Shown: positions 23,770 through 35,830 of the stretch, in pieces
Layout: every line of letters starts with the position of its first letter
Numbering within the stretch: the first letter of the stretch is position 1
DNA from: Iris pallida
Lineage: Eukaryota; Streptophyta; Magnoliopsida; Asparagales; Iridaceae
Length of the DNA stretch: 64,000 nucleotides
Assembly (NCBI GenBank): GCA_029216955.1
Contig: JANAVB010004031.1
Span: 248,001 to 312,000 of the forward strand
Direction of reading: 5' to 3'
Notes under the pieces: generated by a model
What the model was told of the DNA's origin: nothing
Database searches by the model: none
The model's input: only the letters and a program-made list of their open reading frames with translations
Program-made: the position numbers and the translations under genes

Positions 23770-23800
23770 CATTTTTTGTGGTAGCCCATGCAGGTCGAGT
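23770..23800 (+). other. Primer-binding-site-like segment of A1
   Basis: Directly after the LTR comes CATTTTTT, then GTGGTAGCCCATGCAGGTC. The same 19 bases follow the 5' LTR of B1 on the minus strand (46182-46207). Position and the leading TGG fit a primer-binding site, but I cannot match it to a known tRNA 3' end. Confidence 0.5.
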
Positions 23801-24124
23801 TTGTGTAGTGGTATTCGAACTATAGTATCACTACAGCCTGCAGTAGGATTAGGATTATTTTTCAGGTACTCAAAAATAACTGTCTCCAGGATGGTGAGAG
23901 ACCTACCACCCCTCACTAGGATTAGGAAAAACTCTTAACTAAATTCCTGCCATCTGAATTCCTGTTGAAGATTGCTTCTTTGAAATAACTGTCCTCCCTT
24001 GAATTATCATTTCTATCTCAGTATTGATTCCTTGTTTGATCTGTCTCCAGGATGGTAAGAGACACAATCGCATCGCTCTGGCCCAGCAGACGCTGGTGAG
24101 AGGCCTACCACCCCTCACCTGATT

Positions 24125-25402
24125 ATGGACGCTGGGACCACAGCACCCCCTATTTCTGCTCATATAGGAGCGTCTGCAGCTTTTGGGAGTGCACCTCCAC
24201 CAGTCCGGAGGTCTTTCCCCATCATTTCGGATATGTATCAGCAGCAGTTACCTTCAGGGACAGTAGATGCGGCCCAGATGTTTACCCTTTTCCAGCGATT
24301 CATGGAGACTCAGCAGCAGATGCAGCAGAACCAGACTGCTGAATTCCGACGGGGCATACAAGATACTCACCAGTTGGTCAGGACGACAGTAGAGCTGGTG
24401 GCTGCTCAGCCACAGGGAGGTCAGATGCAGCCGTATCAGTAGAGGACTCCAGACATCCAATCCTTTAAGAAGATGGGACCCCGGGACTTCAAGGGTACAG
24501 AGGGCATCATATGCGCTGACGATTGGATAGAGCATATTGAGGAGATATTCCGATTGGCACAGATACCAGCAAGATTACAGATTGAGGCAGCAGCCAGTCT
24601 GATGCAGGACTTGGCCCGTACTTGGTACCAGACGGACCCGAGGGTTGGTACAGCCGGTCAGACTTGGGCAACGTTCAAGAAACTGTTCAAAGAGAAATTC
24701 TTTTCCGATACAGCAGTCGGTGCCTTGGAGGTGCAGTTCGAGAGTTTGGTTTAGGGGAACCAGACCGTTGAGGAGTATGTCGAAGAGTTCGATCGTTTGA
24801 GTAGATTCGTTGAGGATCTCACTGAGGCTGGGAAGGCGAGGAGGTTCCGCAGAGGTTTGATCAGGGAGATCAGGTCGTATACCAAGAGTGGCCGTGATGC
24901 CACCTTCGAGCATATTCTGGTAGGAGCCATGGCAGCGGAGGACGATCTTGGGCTGAAGGAGAAGAGGACGCAAGACACTCAAGGAGCTAGTATCAGTACG
25001 GGCCCGGCCAAGAGGCCCCACCTACAGATTCAGCAGCAGTATCCGCAGCAGATGCCCCGCTTGCAGATTCAACAGCAGTATCCGCAGCAGATGCCCCGCT
25101 TGCAGATTCAGCAACAGTATCCGCATCAGATGCTAACCCTATAGTTTCAGCAGCAGTATCAGCAGCCAAGGGTCTACCTTCAGCAATGGCAGTTTCAGGA
25201 CCGTATACCCTTTCAGCAGGCACAGCAACCACAGAGGCAACAGCATGCCCCGAGACAGCAGCTTGTCATTATTTGCCCCTTCTATAAGAGACCAGGGCAC
25301 GATTGGGGCGAATGCTGGAAGAGGCTGGGCAGATATTTACTTTGCGGAGGATCCGATCATTGGCTGAGAGAGTGTCCTAAGTCATCTGGATGGACAGAGT
25401 AG
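24125..25402 (+). pseudogene. Gag of element A1 (decayed)
   Basis: The frame encodes a gypsy Gag: a Gln-rich N-terminal part (24225-24440), then the retrotransposon gag domain with FKGTEGIICADDWIEHIEEI, AARTW-like DLARTWYQ, and FFSDTAVGALEVQFESL (24480-24750), then EEYVEEFDRLSRFVEDL. A run of LQIQQQYPQQMPR repeats (25020-25140) follows, then two zinc-knuckle remnants: CPFYKRPGHDWGEC and YLLCGGSDHWLREC, each with one Cys changed to Tyr. Stops at 24440, 24752, 25142 and 25400 are all TAG where Gln (CAG) is expected. Gag packages element RNA; without intact knuckles and with four stops this copy cannot. Confidence 0.85.
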
Positions 25403-26072
25403 GGAGCAGGAGCTAGGGCTTCGGTTGGCCAGCAGAAGGGATTATCCTAATCGACTCATTGCAGAGGTACATACAGCATCAGCAGCAGGCCAGGGAAGGC
25501 CAGCAAGGACGAGCTTTCTCCAGGACAGTCGAGGATGCACAGGCCATTGGAGATCTAGTTGTAGGTTCTGTTTTTTTATTCCATTTCTGTAATTGCCTCT
25601 TATAACTGTCTTGAAAATTCGTTTCCTTCTGTTCCTTGTTGGTTGATCAATTTTGTCCTACTATTCTTGTGTTATGTTTGAATTCTTTTGAGATAAATCA
25701 TATGGGCTAGGTCACCTCAGTTATGGGATCTAGAATCTTCAATAGTCGTGTTAGCTGGCATAGTGAGAACATATAGTCAGATTTAGGATGTATTTCTCGG
25801 TTGTGGGAATTTAAGGTTTTTGCTGTCAAGCATGCGGTAATGCAAAAATTTTAAATACCATGATTCTAGAGATATGTGCCTTAGTCAATGACTCTGTGAT
25901 TATCGTAGCCTTGCTCACTAGCATGACGAAGATTCCGAGTATCATGATTTTGGACAGACGTATATGATTATCGAACTGTGTGATTTTGAGACTATGATTG
26001 CGGGGAGTTTGACCTAGAACTAGTACTAGCATCTTAATTTCGAGGACGAAATTTTTCTAAGGTGGGTAGACT
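25403..26072 (+). other. A1 3' untranslated interior and polypurine tract
   Basis: A short tail after gag stays partly readable to about 25550. The remaining 500 bases are AT-rich with no domain. At 26039-26072 lies TTTCGAGGACGAAATTTTTC followed by AAGGTGGGTAGAC, the Del-type motif and polypurine tract abutting the 3' LTR. Confidence 0.7.
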
Positions 26073-29000
26073 TGTAACACCCAATTTTCTAAAATGAGGG
26101 TAATTTTGAAATTTTATGTTTTAATTTATTTAATTATGATATTTAAATAATAATATGATTTTTGGTGATTTTTAATCATTTAAAACTATTTAAAATTATG
26201 ACTTGTGAAATTGGTGTTTTGCTAGTGTAACCCTAGAGATTGTCTACCCTAGAGCCTAACCATGTGATTTGGAATATTCATTTATTTTTTTAGCCTAGGG
26301 GTAATTTGGTCATTTTGACTTATTAGAATTTTTTATTTATTTATTGGATTGATGGTTGATGGTTTGACTTTTGCTAGTTGTGACATAAGAGACTAACCTA
26401 GATGTCGACCCTAGTTAAGGTGACTTGATTAGCATGGGGAGACCCTAGTCTGACTTAAGTCAATCTAAGTTAGTCATGTAGGAATCAAGACTTGACTAGA
26501 AGGCTTAGTGAATTGGTCAATAGGCTTGAGGCTTAGGAGATTGATTTCCAGACTAGTGCTAGTTGGCCCATGACTTAAAACCCTAACCCTAATTTCCTTT
26601 ATTATGACCAGCCACTAGGTCATTTCCAACCCTATAAAATCCCTCCTCCTATTTTTCTTGCCTCTTTTATATTATTTCTCCATTTGACAAAACCAAGGTT
26701 TGTTCCCTTCTTCAAAATTTCCATTTTATTCATTTAACCTCCTTTTTATCCTAGTCTTTTGCATTGAGTCCTAATTGATGTTTATGGACTGTTGGTGGAG
26801 AGCCATTTCAGTTTGGGATCAATTTGGAGCATTGGGCTATCAAGAAGAACACCCCCCATTTGAAGCTTTTTCTTGAGATTGACACCTATAGGTAAAACCC
26901 CTTAAATAGTGTAATTATTCTGATTTCTTTGCATATTAGACTAGATCTAGGTGTCCCCTAGTTGTCCCCAAAATTTGGGCAGAATTCGTGTGCTTTTGGT
27001 GTCCGTATCGGACACGTATCATATGTGTAGCTAGGTGTTTGTTAAAATGCCTCATAGGATTTTATTTTTGATTTTTGTAAAACTAATTATATGGATCCCT
27101 AGATCTACGTGTGTGTATTAATCTTTGTGAAGACTAAAAGTATTTTTTTTGTCGTTTCCGTGTCGAAAACAGCCGTGGACATGCTGCACGATACCGCGCA
27201 CGGTTGCCCTGCCTCTCGAGCACTGTAGCGGACACGACATAGCACGTCTTGACACAAAATTTTATGGACACCTAGGCCACGTGTCTGAAACCACAGTGAC
27301 AAAATTTCAACCCATCTTGTCGAGCGGTTTGGAAGAAATCTCGCCCGTATCGAATTGACACTGCACTGCTATGCGTAAAAAATTGCGTCTGATATGCACC
27401 TGTGTTCGGACACGACACGTCCCCGACACAATTCAGGATGATGGACACCTAGACCTATCCTGGCGAACACTTATGCATAAGCACGGGACACGAGTTGCTC
27501 TGTGTCGCAAGCACGAGGCTTCGTCCTCGCCGTACAACACTGTTGTGTTAGTTTCAGTGTTTGGGTATTTTGATTTGATTGACACGTTCGTATCCTATTT
27601 TTGGACACGATACAGCATGGTTGACACGTACACATGTAATAGTTTATTTACCAACCTTTTGTTTGCAATGTATTGGATTTTTATTGTGTTTTTGAGTTCG
27701 AATTTGGGTTTTCTTTCGATTCTCTGATACTGTGCTCCTGACCATACATTTCTGAACCTCTGATACATTTTTAATGTTTTAAAATGTTATTTTACGTATA
27801 ATTAGCATACCAGCATGTTAGTGTACATACATATGATCAGTATACTCATTTGGATATGGAGTTTGGGTGGAAATTGATGTTTTCGAGTTCATTTTGGATG
27901 TTTCTGATACTGTCGGGTACACCATTTCGAAAAATTGGTTTTTAGTTCATATGTTTAAATTGAATGTTAACAAGTTATAAATTGTGATGCATACATGTCT
28001 ATGCATATGTATGCAATAACTGAGATTTTCCTTCTTCACTGAAAATTCCTGCTTGCTATGGATATACACACTGTTACTACCTAGGTTTGCAACACACTGT
28101 TGTTGATTTAATACTGAGAACACACACCGACACCTATGTCTAATTCCTGAAAACAAACTCCTACAAGTTTTTCCTAAGAATTATCACACAATCTCCACTG
28201 TTTGGGTGTATTAGATGTCACTTAAATTCTGAGGAATGAAGGTTCTTGCATTTGATCTTCACTTGGTCTTGAATTATTATATCTGAGAACACACTCTCAT
28301 GTGTTGTACCCTCACACACATGTCTACACTTTGACACACACATATCCTCACTGATTTTTCCCTCAAACACTCACTGCACACAGCCACACATCTACACACC
28401 CTCATGATTTCACACATAGGATACACACACTGAGAGGCACTGGAATTGAGAACACTAAATTAGTGATTCCCATATTCAGCTAAGTTTATTTGCATTAGAA
28501 TTCATGGTGGTGTAAATAATGGGCTTCGATTTTGGCATTAGACTTCTAACCACTAAAATGTAAATTCTTATCATTCATTTACACTTAACTAAACCCATAT
28601 ATCCACATCACTGATTCCTAATAACCACACACACCATACACACACACACATTTCAAAACAGAAAATTGTTTTGTACATTCCTTCACATATTGTACACACA
28701 CAAAACTGAGAACCTATAAGCCTCTATCTATACTCACACACATAGGAAAACTGTCATTCACACACCTTCACAGGACACACACACATAAACTGATTTTTAT
28801 GTAGACTGATAATTATGATTTCATTTTACATTGGGTTTGGATGTGTGAACTTCTGATTTATAATGTGTTTTGAATACTGGACTTGGATTGGCTCTTGAAA
28901 ACTTAAACTTGAGATTTAATTACAACTAAGAATGTTTTGTCATGCCTTACTCTTCTTTCCCTTTCCCTCTATAGCTATATCTAATGTGTGTAGGATTGGT

Positions 29001-30839
29001 GTAAGTTGATGTATAGCTATATGTAATATAGAGGCATTGTGTGTTAGATGATGTGTATGTATGCATGAGATAATTGGTATGTGTGTTTATGGTACTTGAT
29101 ACATGTGTTGCCTAATATATAAATATTGCTTATGGCCTAGGTAGCATAGCCTGTGGCATATGGCCTTGTAGTGTATCCTATGGGAATACTAATGTGCAGC
29201 CTTGTGTATATGGAATATATACACATGGTGTTGGGTTGTGCCAGTCTAATTTGACTTGTGTATGGTGTATTAGTAGCTTGTGTTAGCCTTGAGATTGTGT
29301 GTGAGTGCAAGCCTAGGCTTGGTTAGGCCTAGTGAGACTTATTAGACTTGTTGGGTTAAGTTTGACCTAGTTGACCTAGCCTTGACTAGTATAGTTGACT
29401 GGAGTTGACCAAGAGTTGACTTTGGTCTAGTTTGACCTAGACAGCATGCAGATGTATAGTAGATTACATTTATCATCCCCTGTATACATCTTGACTTGTG
29501 TTGTTCTAACTAGGAGTCAGGTACCTCATCTCGGACAGTACATTTACTTCAGACATTCAAATACCAGGCGAGTACATTCTCTGATCACTTTATAACTTGC
29601 TTAGAATTATATTCCTGCTCTAGTTTACCTTATTTGATGCTGTCACGATATTATCACGGATTGGTACTATATGGATCTTTTCATGCGATGTTATCCCCCT
29701 CGGGAGCATCGGATACATCATGTCGTGTGTTTCATTTACATCGTGTATTCCTCGCTCTCATGTTATTCATGTTTCTCATGTGCTCTTGCTCGTTCGTGCT
29801 CGCTCGTGTACTCTCATGTGCTATCATGTTCGGTCATGTTCTCATGTATCTCATGTATAACCTATACTTCATGTGCACTCATTTATGAGCCCTCATATGA
29901 ACTTCATGTGCACCCATTTATGGGCTTTCATGTGAACTTCATGTGCACTCATTTATGAGCCCTCATGTGTACTTCATGTGCACCCATTTATGGGCTTTCA
30001 TATGAAAATCATGTGCGTAACATAACTTGTCTGGATCCTTGTGTATTGATTGGGGTATGGGAGAGTATAAATAGTCATGTGAACAATTCCAAAGTAGTAT
30101 AACCATGTGCGCCTCTTTAGTATATTCATGTGCAAATCCAGCCGTTCACATGTCGACTTTGTACTCTAAATCACCAGTCACTGGTAGCTCTCTACTTATA
30201 GTAGATATTTCTATTATAGTTCACTTTCTGTTTACATCATGTACTATCTTTCAGTTTTATGTATCGTACTCTCTTGCATGTTTATATTTTTTAACCAGTT
30301 ATGATCTGCGTGAGATGTATTGTGCTCGCTCCCGTCCTGACTGGACCTGTTGAAAATTTTTCAGAGGATGATGAGGAACCCTGCACCCCTTACTTTGGAG
30401 CTTGCCTAGATGACACTCGCGACCTGGACCCCTGGGGAGGTTCAGGTAGCTGCTGAGGACGATACCTTGCTTAGTATAGATAGCTTAGACTGTTTTTCCT
30501 TTTCATGTTTAGTTGTTGTCCTTGATTTCAGAGTTATATATTTTAGAGATGTTGAGACTGGTAGTTGTTGAGACTGGTAGTTGTTGAGACTTATGTTATT
30601 TTATTCTGCTGTACCTCAGTTGAGGATTTTTCTATCTTTTCCATCGTGCTATATTCTACATTTAGATGTGATTGAGACTGTATTCTGCTATGTCACCTCC
30701 ATTCGGAGTGTATATACTGCATAGGTACCTTATATATTGTTAGATAATTGACCTAGGACAGCGTTCTACCACCGATACTGCGGCGTAGGATGGGCGCTGT
30801 TACGTACTCGTACCCTCACAGTGGGTGCTGGTCGTGACA
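26073..30839 (+). repeat. 3' LTR of A1 (4767 bp)
   Basis: It is the direct repeat of 19104-23769, with the same termini, telo-box (26578), TATA box (26633), GTGTC-rich zone (26990-27630), 35-bp array (29877) and terminal block. It contains 95 bases (28916-29010) absent from the 5' LTR and a short duplication of TGAGACTGGTAGTTGT near 30553-30585. Confidence 0.92.
26633..26639 (+). promoter_or_regulatory. TATA box of the A1 3' LTR
   Basis: TATAAAA in the same CCCTATAAAATCCCTCC context as in the 5' LTR. It could drive readthrough into flanking sequence. Confidence 0.6.
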
Positions 30840-30844
30840 GTTGG

Positions 30845-31560
30845 CAGGGGCTGATGATGGCTGGAACGACGGGGTGGTCGCAGGAGACGGAGTCGGGCGG
30901 CGGCGGTTGTGGTTATGTTTGGTGGTATGTGGCCAGGAGTTCGGTCGTATTAGCGAGGTGCGGGTGGTCGTTGTGGCCGCGGGATTCTGTAGGTGTTGTC
31001 GGGTTGTGCAGGGAGGGCGAAAAGGAGGATGGCGACGGTATGGTTTCCTTATTCCCTATTCTTTTTCCTTGGTGTGGTGTTTTGGTGGTGTTTGGTCGGA
31101 TTGGTGGTGAAGTCTAGTAGTCGTGGCTGCGTAGGTGGCTGGCTTTGGTGAGGGTGTACCGGATGAGGTTGTCACCGGCGGATAGCCGAAAACTGGTGTC
31201 GGCGGATGGGGATGAAGATGATGATGGGTTTGTTAATGGTGGTGATGGGCTAGGCACGACGGAGAGGAGGAGGTCGTCTGGGACATGGGAGCATTGGTGG
31301 TGACGACAGTAATGGTTGTGGAGGATATGCGGTGTGGTCGTCGGGAAGGTTGTAGGTTTCGAATTTGGGCCGTGTCGGAGAATGTCCCATACGGCCTAGA
31401 GGAATGTCCGAAATTGTCGGACGTGAGAGAAAATGTACATGTAAAAGGAAAAATAATTAATAGAGGGGAAGGGACACAGACACGATGCACAAGTTTTGGG
31501 TTGTGGCAATTCATGAAAAAAGATGGCAAGTACCTCTCCTTTTATAGGAGGTGGAAATCC
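30845..31560 (-). other. GC-rich zone of LTR A, right of the A1 insertion, with minus-strand TATA box
   Basis: This is the continuation of LTR A after A1: GGTGG/GGCGG-rich sequence open in several frames without domains. On the minus strand TATAAAA lies at 31546-31540 in the context CCTATAAAAGGAGAGG, upstream of the GC-rich part in that orientation, as expected for an LTR promoter and its leader. Confidence 0.55.
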
Positions 31561-32219
31561 CATTATGATAGAGACTATGATTTTAAATCTACCATTAGAT
31601 AATTTAATATTAATTTAAATAGATTTAAAGTGAATTCAATCCAAATTAGAATCAAATTAAATCTAAGTAAATCCATCTTTTCATTAAAAATAGGATCCAT
31701 AAAAATACATTCGTATTTATAATTAATTTAAACACCAATCAACAAATTTTAAAAATATATTTTTATGAACACTAAAATTTATAATAATAAATAAATTTCA
31801 AAAATTCATATATTTAAATATTAATAGAAAATAACTTACAATACCTTTTGCAAATAAAATAAAAAATAATATCAATTAGTTTTTGAAATTCAAAATATGT
31901 ATGAAAATAATTTCCATGCACCTTGCATGTAAAATGGAATAAAAGTATTATTTCTCTAAATCATTACTTATACTTGTATAAATCATTTTTATAGTAATAA
32001 AACATTTGACTAAATTTTTGTAAGAAAATATCTATATACATATTATTTACTCTTTATATATTTCGAATCAAACTATTTACTATATTTACGAAACATAAAG
32101 TAAACTTTTTAAATGAATAAATGTTACGTATGTACGTACTCGCACTCGTCATATAAATACAAAAAATCAATACTGAAAATAAAATTTCAAAATTGCAGTA
32201 AAAATTTAGTGGTTTTACA
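31561..32219. other. AT-rich outer end of LTR A
   Basis: Very AT-rich, no gene seen. It ends in GTGGTTTTACA, the LTR terminus (minus-strand start TGTAAAACCAC). Confidence 0.6.
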
Positions 32220-34911
32220 ATAGCATTTTGGTAGCCGTATCATAATAAAATCTGAGGGATCGCCTTTGGACAGACACTGCTTCCTTTGGGTCCTCAAGGA
32301 GGATTCCGTAGATGGCGCAGTCTATAAAAGGAAATCTCTAGTCTTTAATGTTGACGTTTGTTTTTATTGCGTAACTGTGATGAATATGCAAGACATCTTT
32401 CACATAGAATAGCTCTCGACCAGACACTGTGATCGAATGCTGAGTATTGGTAGGGACGGTCAAGGAAGCAACAAGACCGGCTAAAGCATCTGCTTCTATA
32501 TTCTGTAGTCGAGGCACGTGCTCGATAAAGAATCCAGCGAAAGTAGAAGCCAATTCGATTTTCGCTTTGTGATATGGGATGAGGTCTTCGTGACGAACTT
32601 CATAATCCTCTCGGACGTGACTAACTGTTAGGTTAGAATTGTCGTAAGCTTCTAGATAGTTGACTCCCAGTTGTTTTGCCAGTTAAAGGGCGATCAGTAG
32701 GGCATTATATTCGGCCACCTTATTAGTACAAGGTTCCATGAGAGAATATTCACGGTGTATAACCAGATGGTCGGGTGACACAAGCACGATGCCAACTCCA
32801 ACCACGATATTTTCTTTAGGTCCTGTTGTTGATGCACCGTCAGAGAACATTCGCCAAATGGGGATCTCCTCAATTGCGGTGTTAGACTCTACTACTTCAT
32901 CGGGGATTTTATTATAGATTTTGGAAGATTCTGGCACCGAATGAGCTGCTAGGAAATCCGCTAACGCTTGGCCTTTTACTACCTTCTGAGGGACGAACAA
33001 CATATCGTATGGAGTCAACAGCATCGCCCATATAGCTAAACGGGAATTAAGAGAACCCGGTTTAGTCATGAGTATTCTGAGAGGATTGACTTTAGATAAT
33101 ATATGGATAGTCTGCCCAAACACATAGTGGCGTGTCTTCTGGATAGCAAATACCAGTGTAAGACATTCCTTTTCTAAAGGTGTGTATCTGTGCTCGGCAC
33201 CCACCATCATGCGGCTGAGATAGTAGATTGTCTGTTCATGGCCGCCTTCATTCTTCTGAGCTAATAGGGCACCAAGGGAATGGTTCATAGCGCGAACATA
33301 TAGTAAGAAGGGTTTCCCCATTATTGGAGCCACCAATATTGGGGGGCTTGTGAGATACTTCTTGATGTCGTCAAATCCGTGTTGACATTACTTAGTCCAG
33401 ACGAAAGATACTCCTTTCTTCATGAGCTGAGTAAACGGTTGACACCTTCCAGAAAGATTTGAAATAAATCGTCTGATGTAAGCTAGCCTTCCTTGAAGTC
33501 CGCATAGCTCTTTGAGATTTCTTGGGGGATGCATATCGAGGATAGCTTTCACTTTCTTCGGGTCAAGATGTATACCCTTTGAAGTGATAACAAAACCAAG
33601 GAACTTGTCGCTGGAGACTCCCAGAAAAGATTTGGTTGGATTCATCTTGAGTTGGTGTTTACGCATTGGTTTGAACACCGTTCTCAAATCTTACAGGTGG
33701 TTGCCTTTGAGACGACTTTTAACTGCAATATCATCTATGTAGCATTCCACTGTTTTGCACAAATGATCGTAAAAAATTGTGTTCATAGCTTTCTGGTATG
33801 TCGCCCCTACATTTTTTAATCCGAAGGGCATCACCGTATAGCAGTATACCCCCAACGGTGTTCAAAAAGATGTGTGTTTCTCATCGTCGAGGAACATCTT
33901 GATCTGGTTGTAGCCTGAGAACCCATCCATGAAGGACATCCGCTCGAAGCCGCAAGTATTGTCGATCATTCGTCGGTAATCGGTAGAGGGAACTCATCTT
34001 TCGGGCATACAGAGTTCAAATTATGATAATCGATACAGACTCGAACTTTACCATTCTTTTTTATAACTGGCACAATGTTAGCGACCCAGTCAGGGTGTTG
34101 TTCTTCGCGAATGAACCCGCTTGAAATAAGCTTCTTGACTTCACTCTCGATGGCTTCTATGATATCTGGTCGGAATCGTTGTTGCTGCTGCTTCACTGGC
34201 TTAGCTTTAGACGAGATATTTAGGTGGTGCATAGCAACTTTAGGGTCCAAGCCTGGCATGTCTTCATAGCTCCATGCAAAGACGTCAATGTATTCTCTTA
34301 TAAGCTGTATAAGAGATTGTCGTTCTTCTCCAAACAAACATTTGCTGATGAAGATTGGTTTAAGAGATGATTCATCTCCTAAATTAACTTGGATGACTTC
34401 GTCTTCAGTAGGCGGTTCACGTTGTTCGAAACGTAACTCCCACCTAGTATCCATCTTTTGAGCCCACTGTTCAACTCGATCGATTGGACATCGTCTGCAA
34501 TTTGGTCAACTGACACCATGTTGATGGGCAAAGTTGCTTTGAACATGTTTCCAATGCTGGAGTCTGAATCCCAGAGGCAGGAATCAGAAGAATAAGAACA
34601 ATGATCTGCTTCGATGTCTGATCCTTCAGGAGTTATTGGAGGAGTAACGTAACCCAAACCAACACCGTTTTGTTGATAATAGTTCTCAGGTTTGCCGGGA
34701 GGAGCAAAGTGACGTATTGGCAATCGTCGTCCTTGACCGTAGTTTAGACCCTGGTCGCTTTTTATATCATATCCCATGTTTTGGATGATATTCTTGGCTT
34801 GCCAACTATATCGGTAGAGTTGTATTTTCCCAGAGTCATAGTTAGCTTCAGTGTTGTGATTGGAAGAAGTACAGTCCAGAACGAACTTTCTTTCGCCAAT
34901 TATTTGACCGA
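32220..34911 (-). pseudogene. Tat pol: RT, RNase H and second RNase H (host element)
   Basis: Minus strand, in order: a linker, then the Tat-typical FAWSYEDMPGLDP (about 34270), VPVIKKNGKVRVCIDYHNLN (34060-34000), a frameshift near 33966, VMPFGLKN (about 33820), the catalytic box ECYIDDIAVKS (about 33735) and FLGFVITSKGIHLDP (33600). RNase H follows with LGALLAQ, SRMMVGAEHRYTPLEKECL (33270-33170) and KGQALADFLA. The second, archaeal-like RNase H starts at RMFSDGAST (32850) and continues VAEYNALLIAL to EADALAGL (32480); that extra domain is diagnostic of Tat. Stops and shifts occur at 33966, near 33690, near 33388 and 32683. The segment is bounded by CACTA B (34912) and LTR A (32219). Confidence 0.88.
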
Positions 34912-35290
34912 CACTACAAGAAAATATGGCTTTTTCGACGTTTTTTTCTCCCGACGTTTATGGAAACGTCAGCTTAGGCGTGATACACCAACGTTCTACA
35001 ATAAATGTTGGAAAATACCAATGTTTGCTCTTAAACGTCGAGGATTATCGACTTTTTTTCTCGACGTTTATCTTTAAGTCGTCTTAGAAAAGCAAATACC
35101 GACCTTATACATTAAACGTTGTAAAATATCGACATTTATTTTTCAACGTTTATGTCAAAGTTGGCTTAGGCATGATATACCGATGTTCTGTTATAAACGT
35201 TGAAAAATATCATCATTTCTTTGTAAAGGTTGAGAATTATCGATGTTTACTTTGTGGCATTTATGATAAACTAGGTTTATTTTACAATTT
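34912..35290. repeat. Left terminal and subterminal repeats of B
   Basis: CACTACAAGAAAA is followed by repeated GACGTTT/AAACGTC words in both orientations (34938-35170) with AT-rich spacers. Such subterminal repeats are the usual binding sites for the accessory transposition protein of CACTA elements. Confidence 0.8.
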
Positions 35291-35399
35291 TTTTCAACTT
35301 TCCCTCCTCATTTTCACCCAAAAAAATGTTGTATACGAAAAAATTTCATCTCCCCATGTTCTCTACAAACTCTTCCCCCTCATATAGCCCAATCCCAAA

Positions 35400-35830
35400 T
35401 TAAACCCTAATCCCCAAATCCTACAGACCCTTTCTTGTCGTACTGATCTCTATCTCTCCTACATCGTCACCACCATCGATCCCCATGAAACCCTAGAAAC
35501 ACCACCAGTTGACCCATGGAAAAGCTGAAGAGCTTCGGCCAGAAGTTCACCACGGGGTCCCAAGGCGGCTGGAACTAATATATAAGGAGTTCTTCGACCT
35601 CGTAAAGTCCATGGTGAGTCCTAGTCTAAGATCGAGGAGGACTGTATCGTCCTCTGTGAGGTCGACTTCCTTCGTAGTCGCATCCCCGGCCCCGACACCC
35701 CCATTGAAAAATGGGGTTCCTCATCCGCCTCATCTACGTCGAGAAGCTCAGCCACGATGCCTCTTTCGGGTACATCCATGCCATCAAGATGGCTCACGAT
35801 GCCCCCCTCCCCCCTCAAGTGGACGAGTCA
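35400..35830 (+). pseudogene. Captured fragment of AP-4 complex epsilon adaptin gene
   Basis: From ATG at 35516 the sequence reads MEKLKSFGQKFTTGSQGG, then after a small shift KEFFDLVKSM (35587-35613), then EDCIVLCEVDFLRSRIPGPD (35636-35695), and after another shift FLIRLIYVEKLSHDASFGYI and HAIKMAHDA (about 35717-35806). This is the N-terminus of the epsilon subunit of the AP-4 adaptor complex, which sorts membrane proteins at the trans-Golgi network. A 5'-UTR-like CT-rich leader (35400-35515) precedes the ATG. At least two frameshifts and an early stop make it a dead partial copy, ending where homology fades near 35810. Recognition is by remembered family sequence, without a search. Confidence 0.75.

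Larger units (their letters stand above)
19104..30839 (+). mobile_element. Element A1: non-autonomous Del/Tekay-like LTR retrotransposon
   Basis: Two direct LTRs of 4666 bp and 4767 bp (TGTAACACCC...GTCGTGACA) flank a 2.3-kb interior containing only a gag remnant and the Del-type 3' motif. Flanking duplicates are GTTAG (19099-19103) and GTTGG (30840-30844). No protease, RT or integrase is present. It would need enzymes from a related autonomous element. The element is inserted in LTR A. The two LTRs differ at scattered positions and by a 95-bp gap. Confidence 0.9.
16531..32219 (-). mobile_element. Element A: solo LTR (about 3.95 kb), split by A1
   Basis: The two outer pieces are 16531-19103 and 30845-32219. 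On the minus strand the element begins TGTAAAACCACTAAATTT (32219) and ends GGACAGGGGCATTACA (16531), good LTR termini. It is flanked by ACAGC (16526-16530) and ATAGC (32220-32224), a 5-bp target duplication with one mismatch, and interrupts the Tat reading frame just before integrase. A TATA box on the minus strand at 31546-31540 fits an LTR promoter. I see no gag, pol, primer-binding site or polypurine tract in the two pieces. A solo LTR left by recombination is the simplest reading. Confidence 0.75.

Noticed and set aside
16531..32219. Element A as a full LTR retrotransposon with internal genes
   Set aside because: After removing A1 only about 3.95 kb remains, with LTR termini and a promoter but no second LTR, gag or pol.
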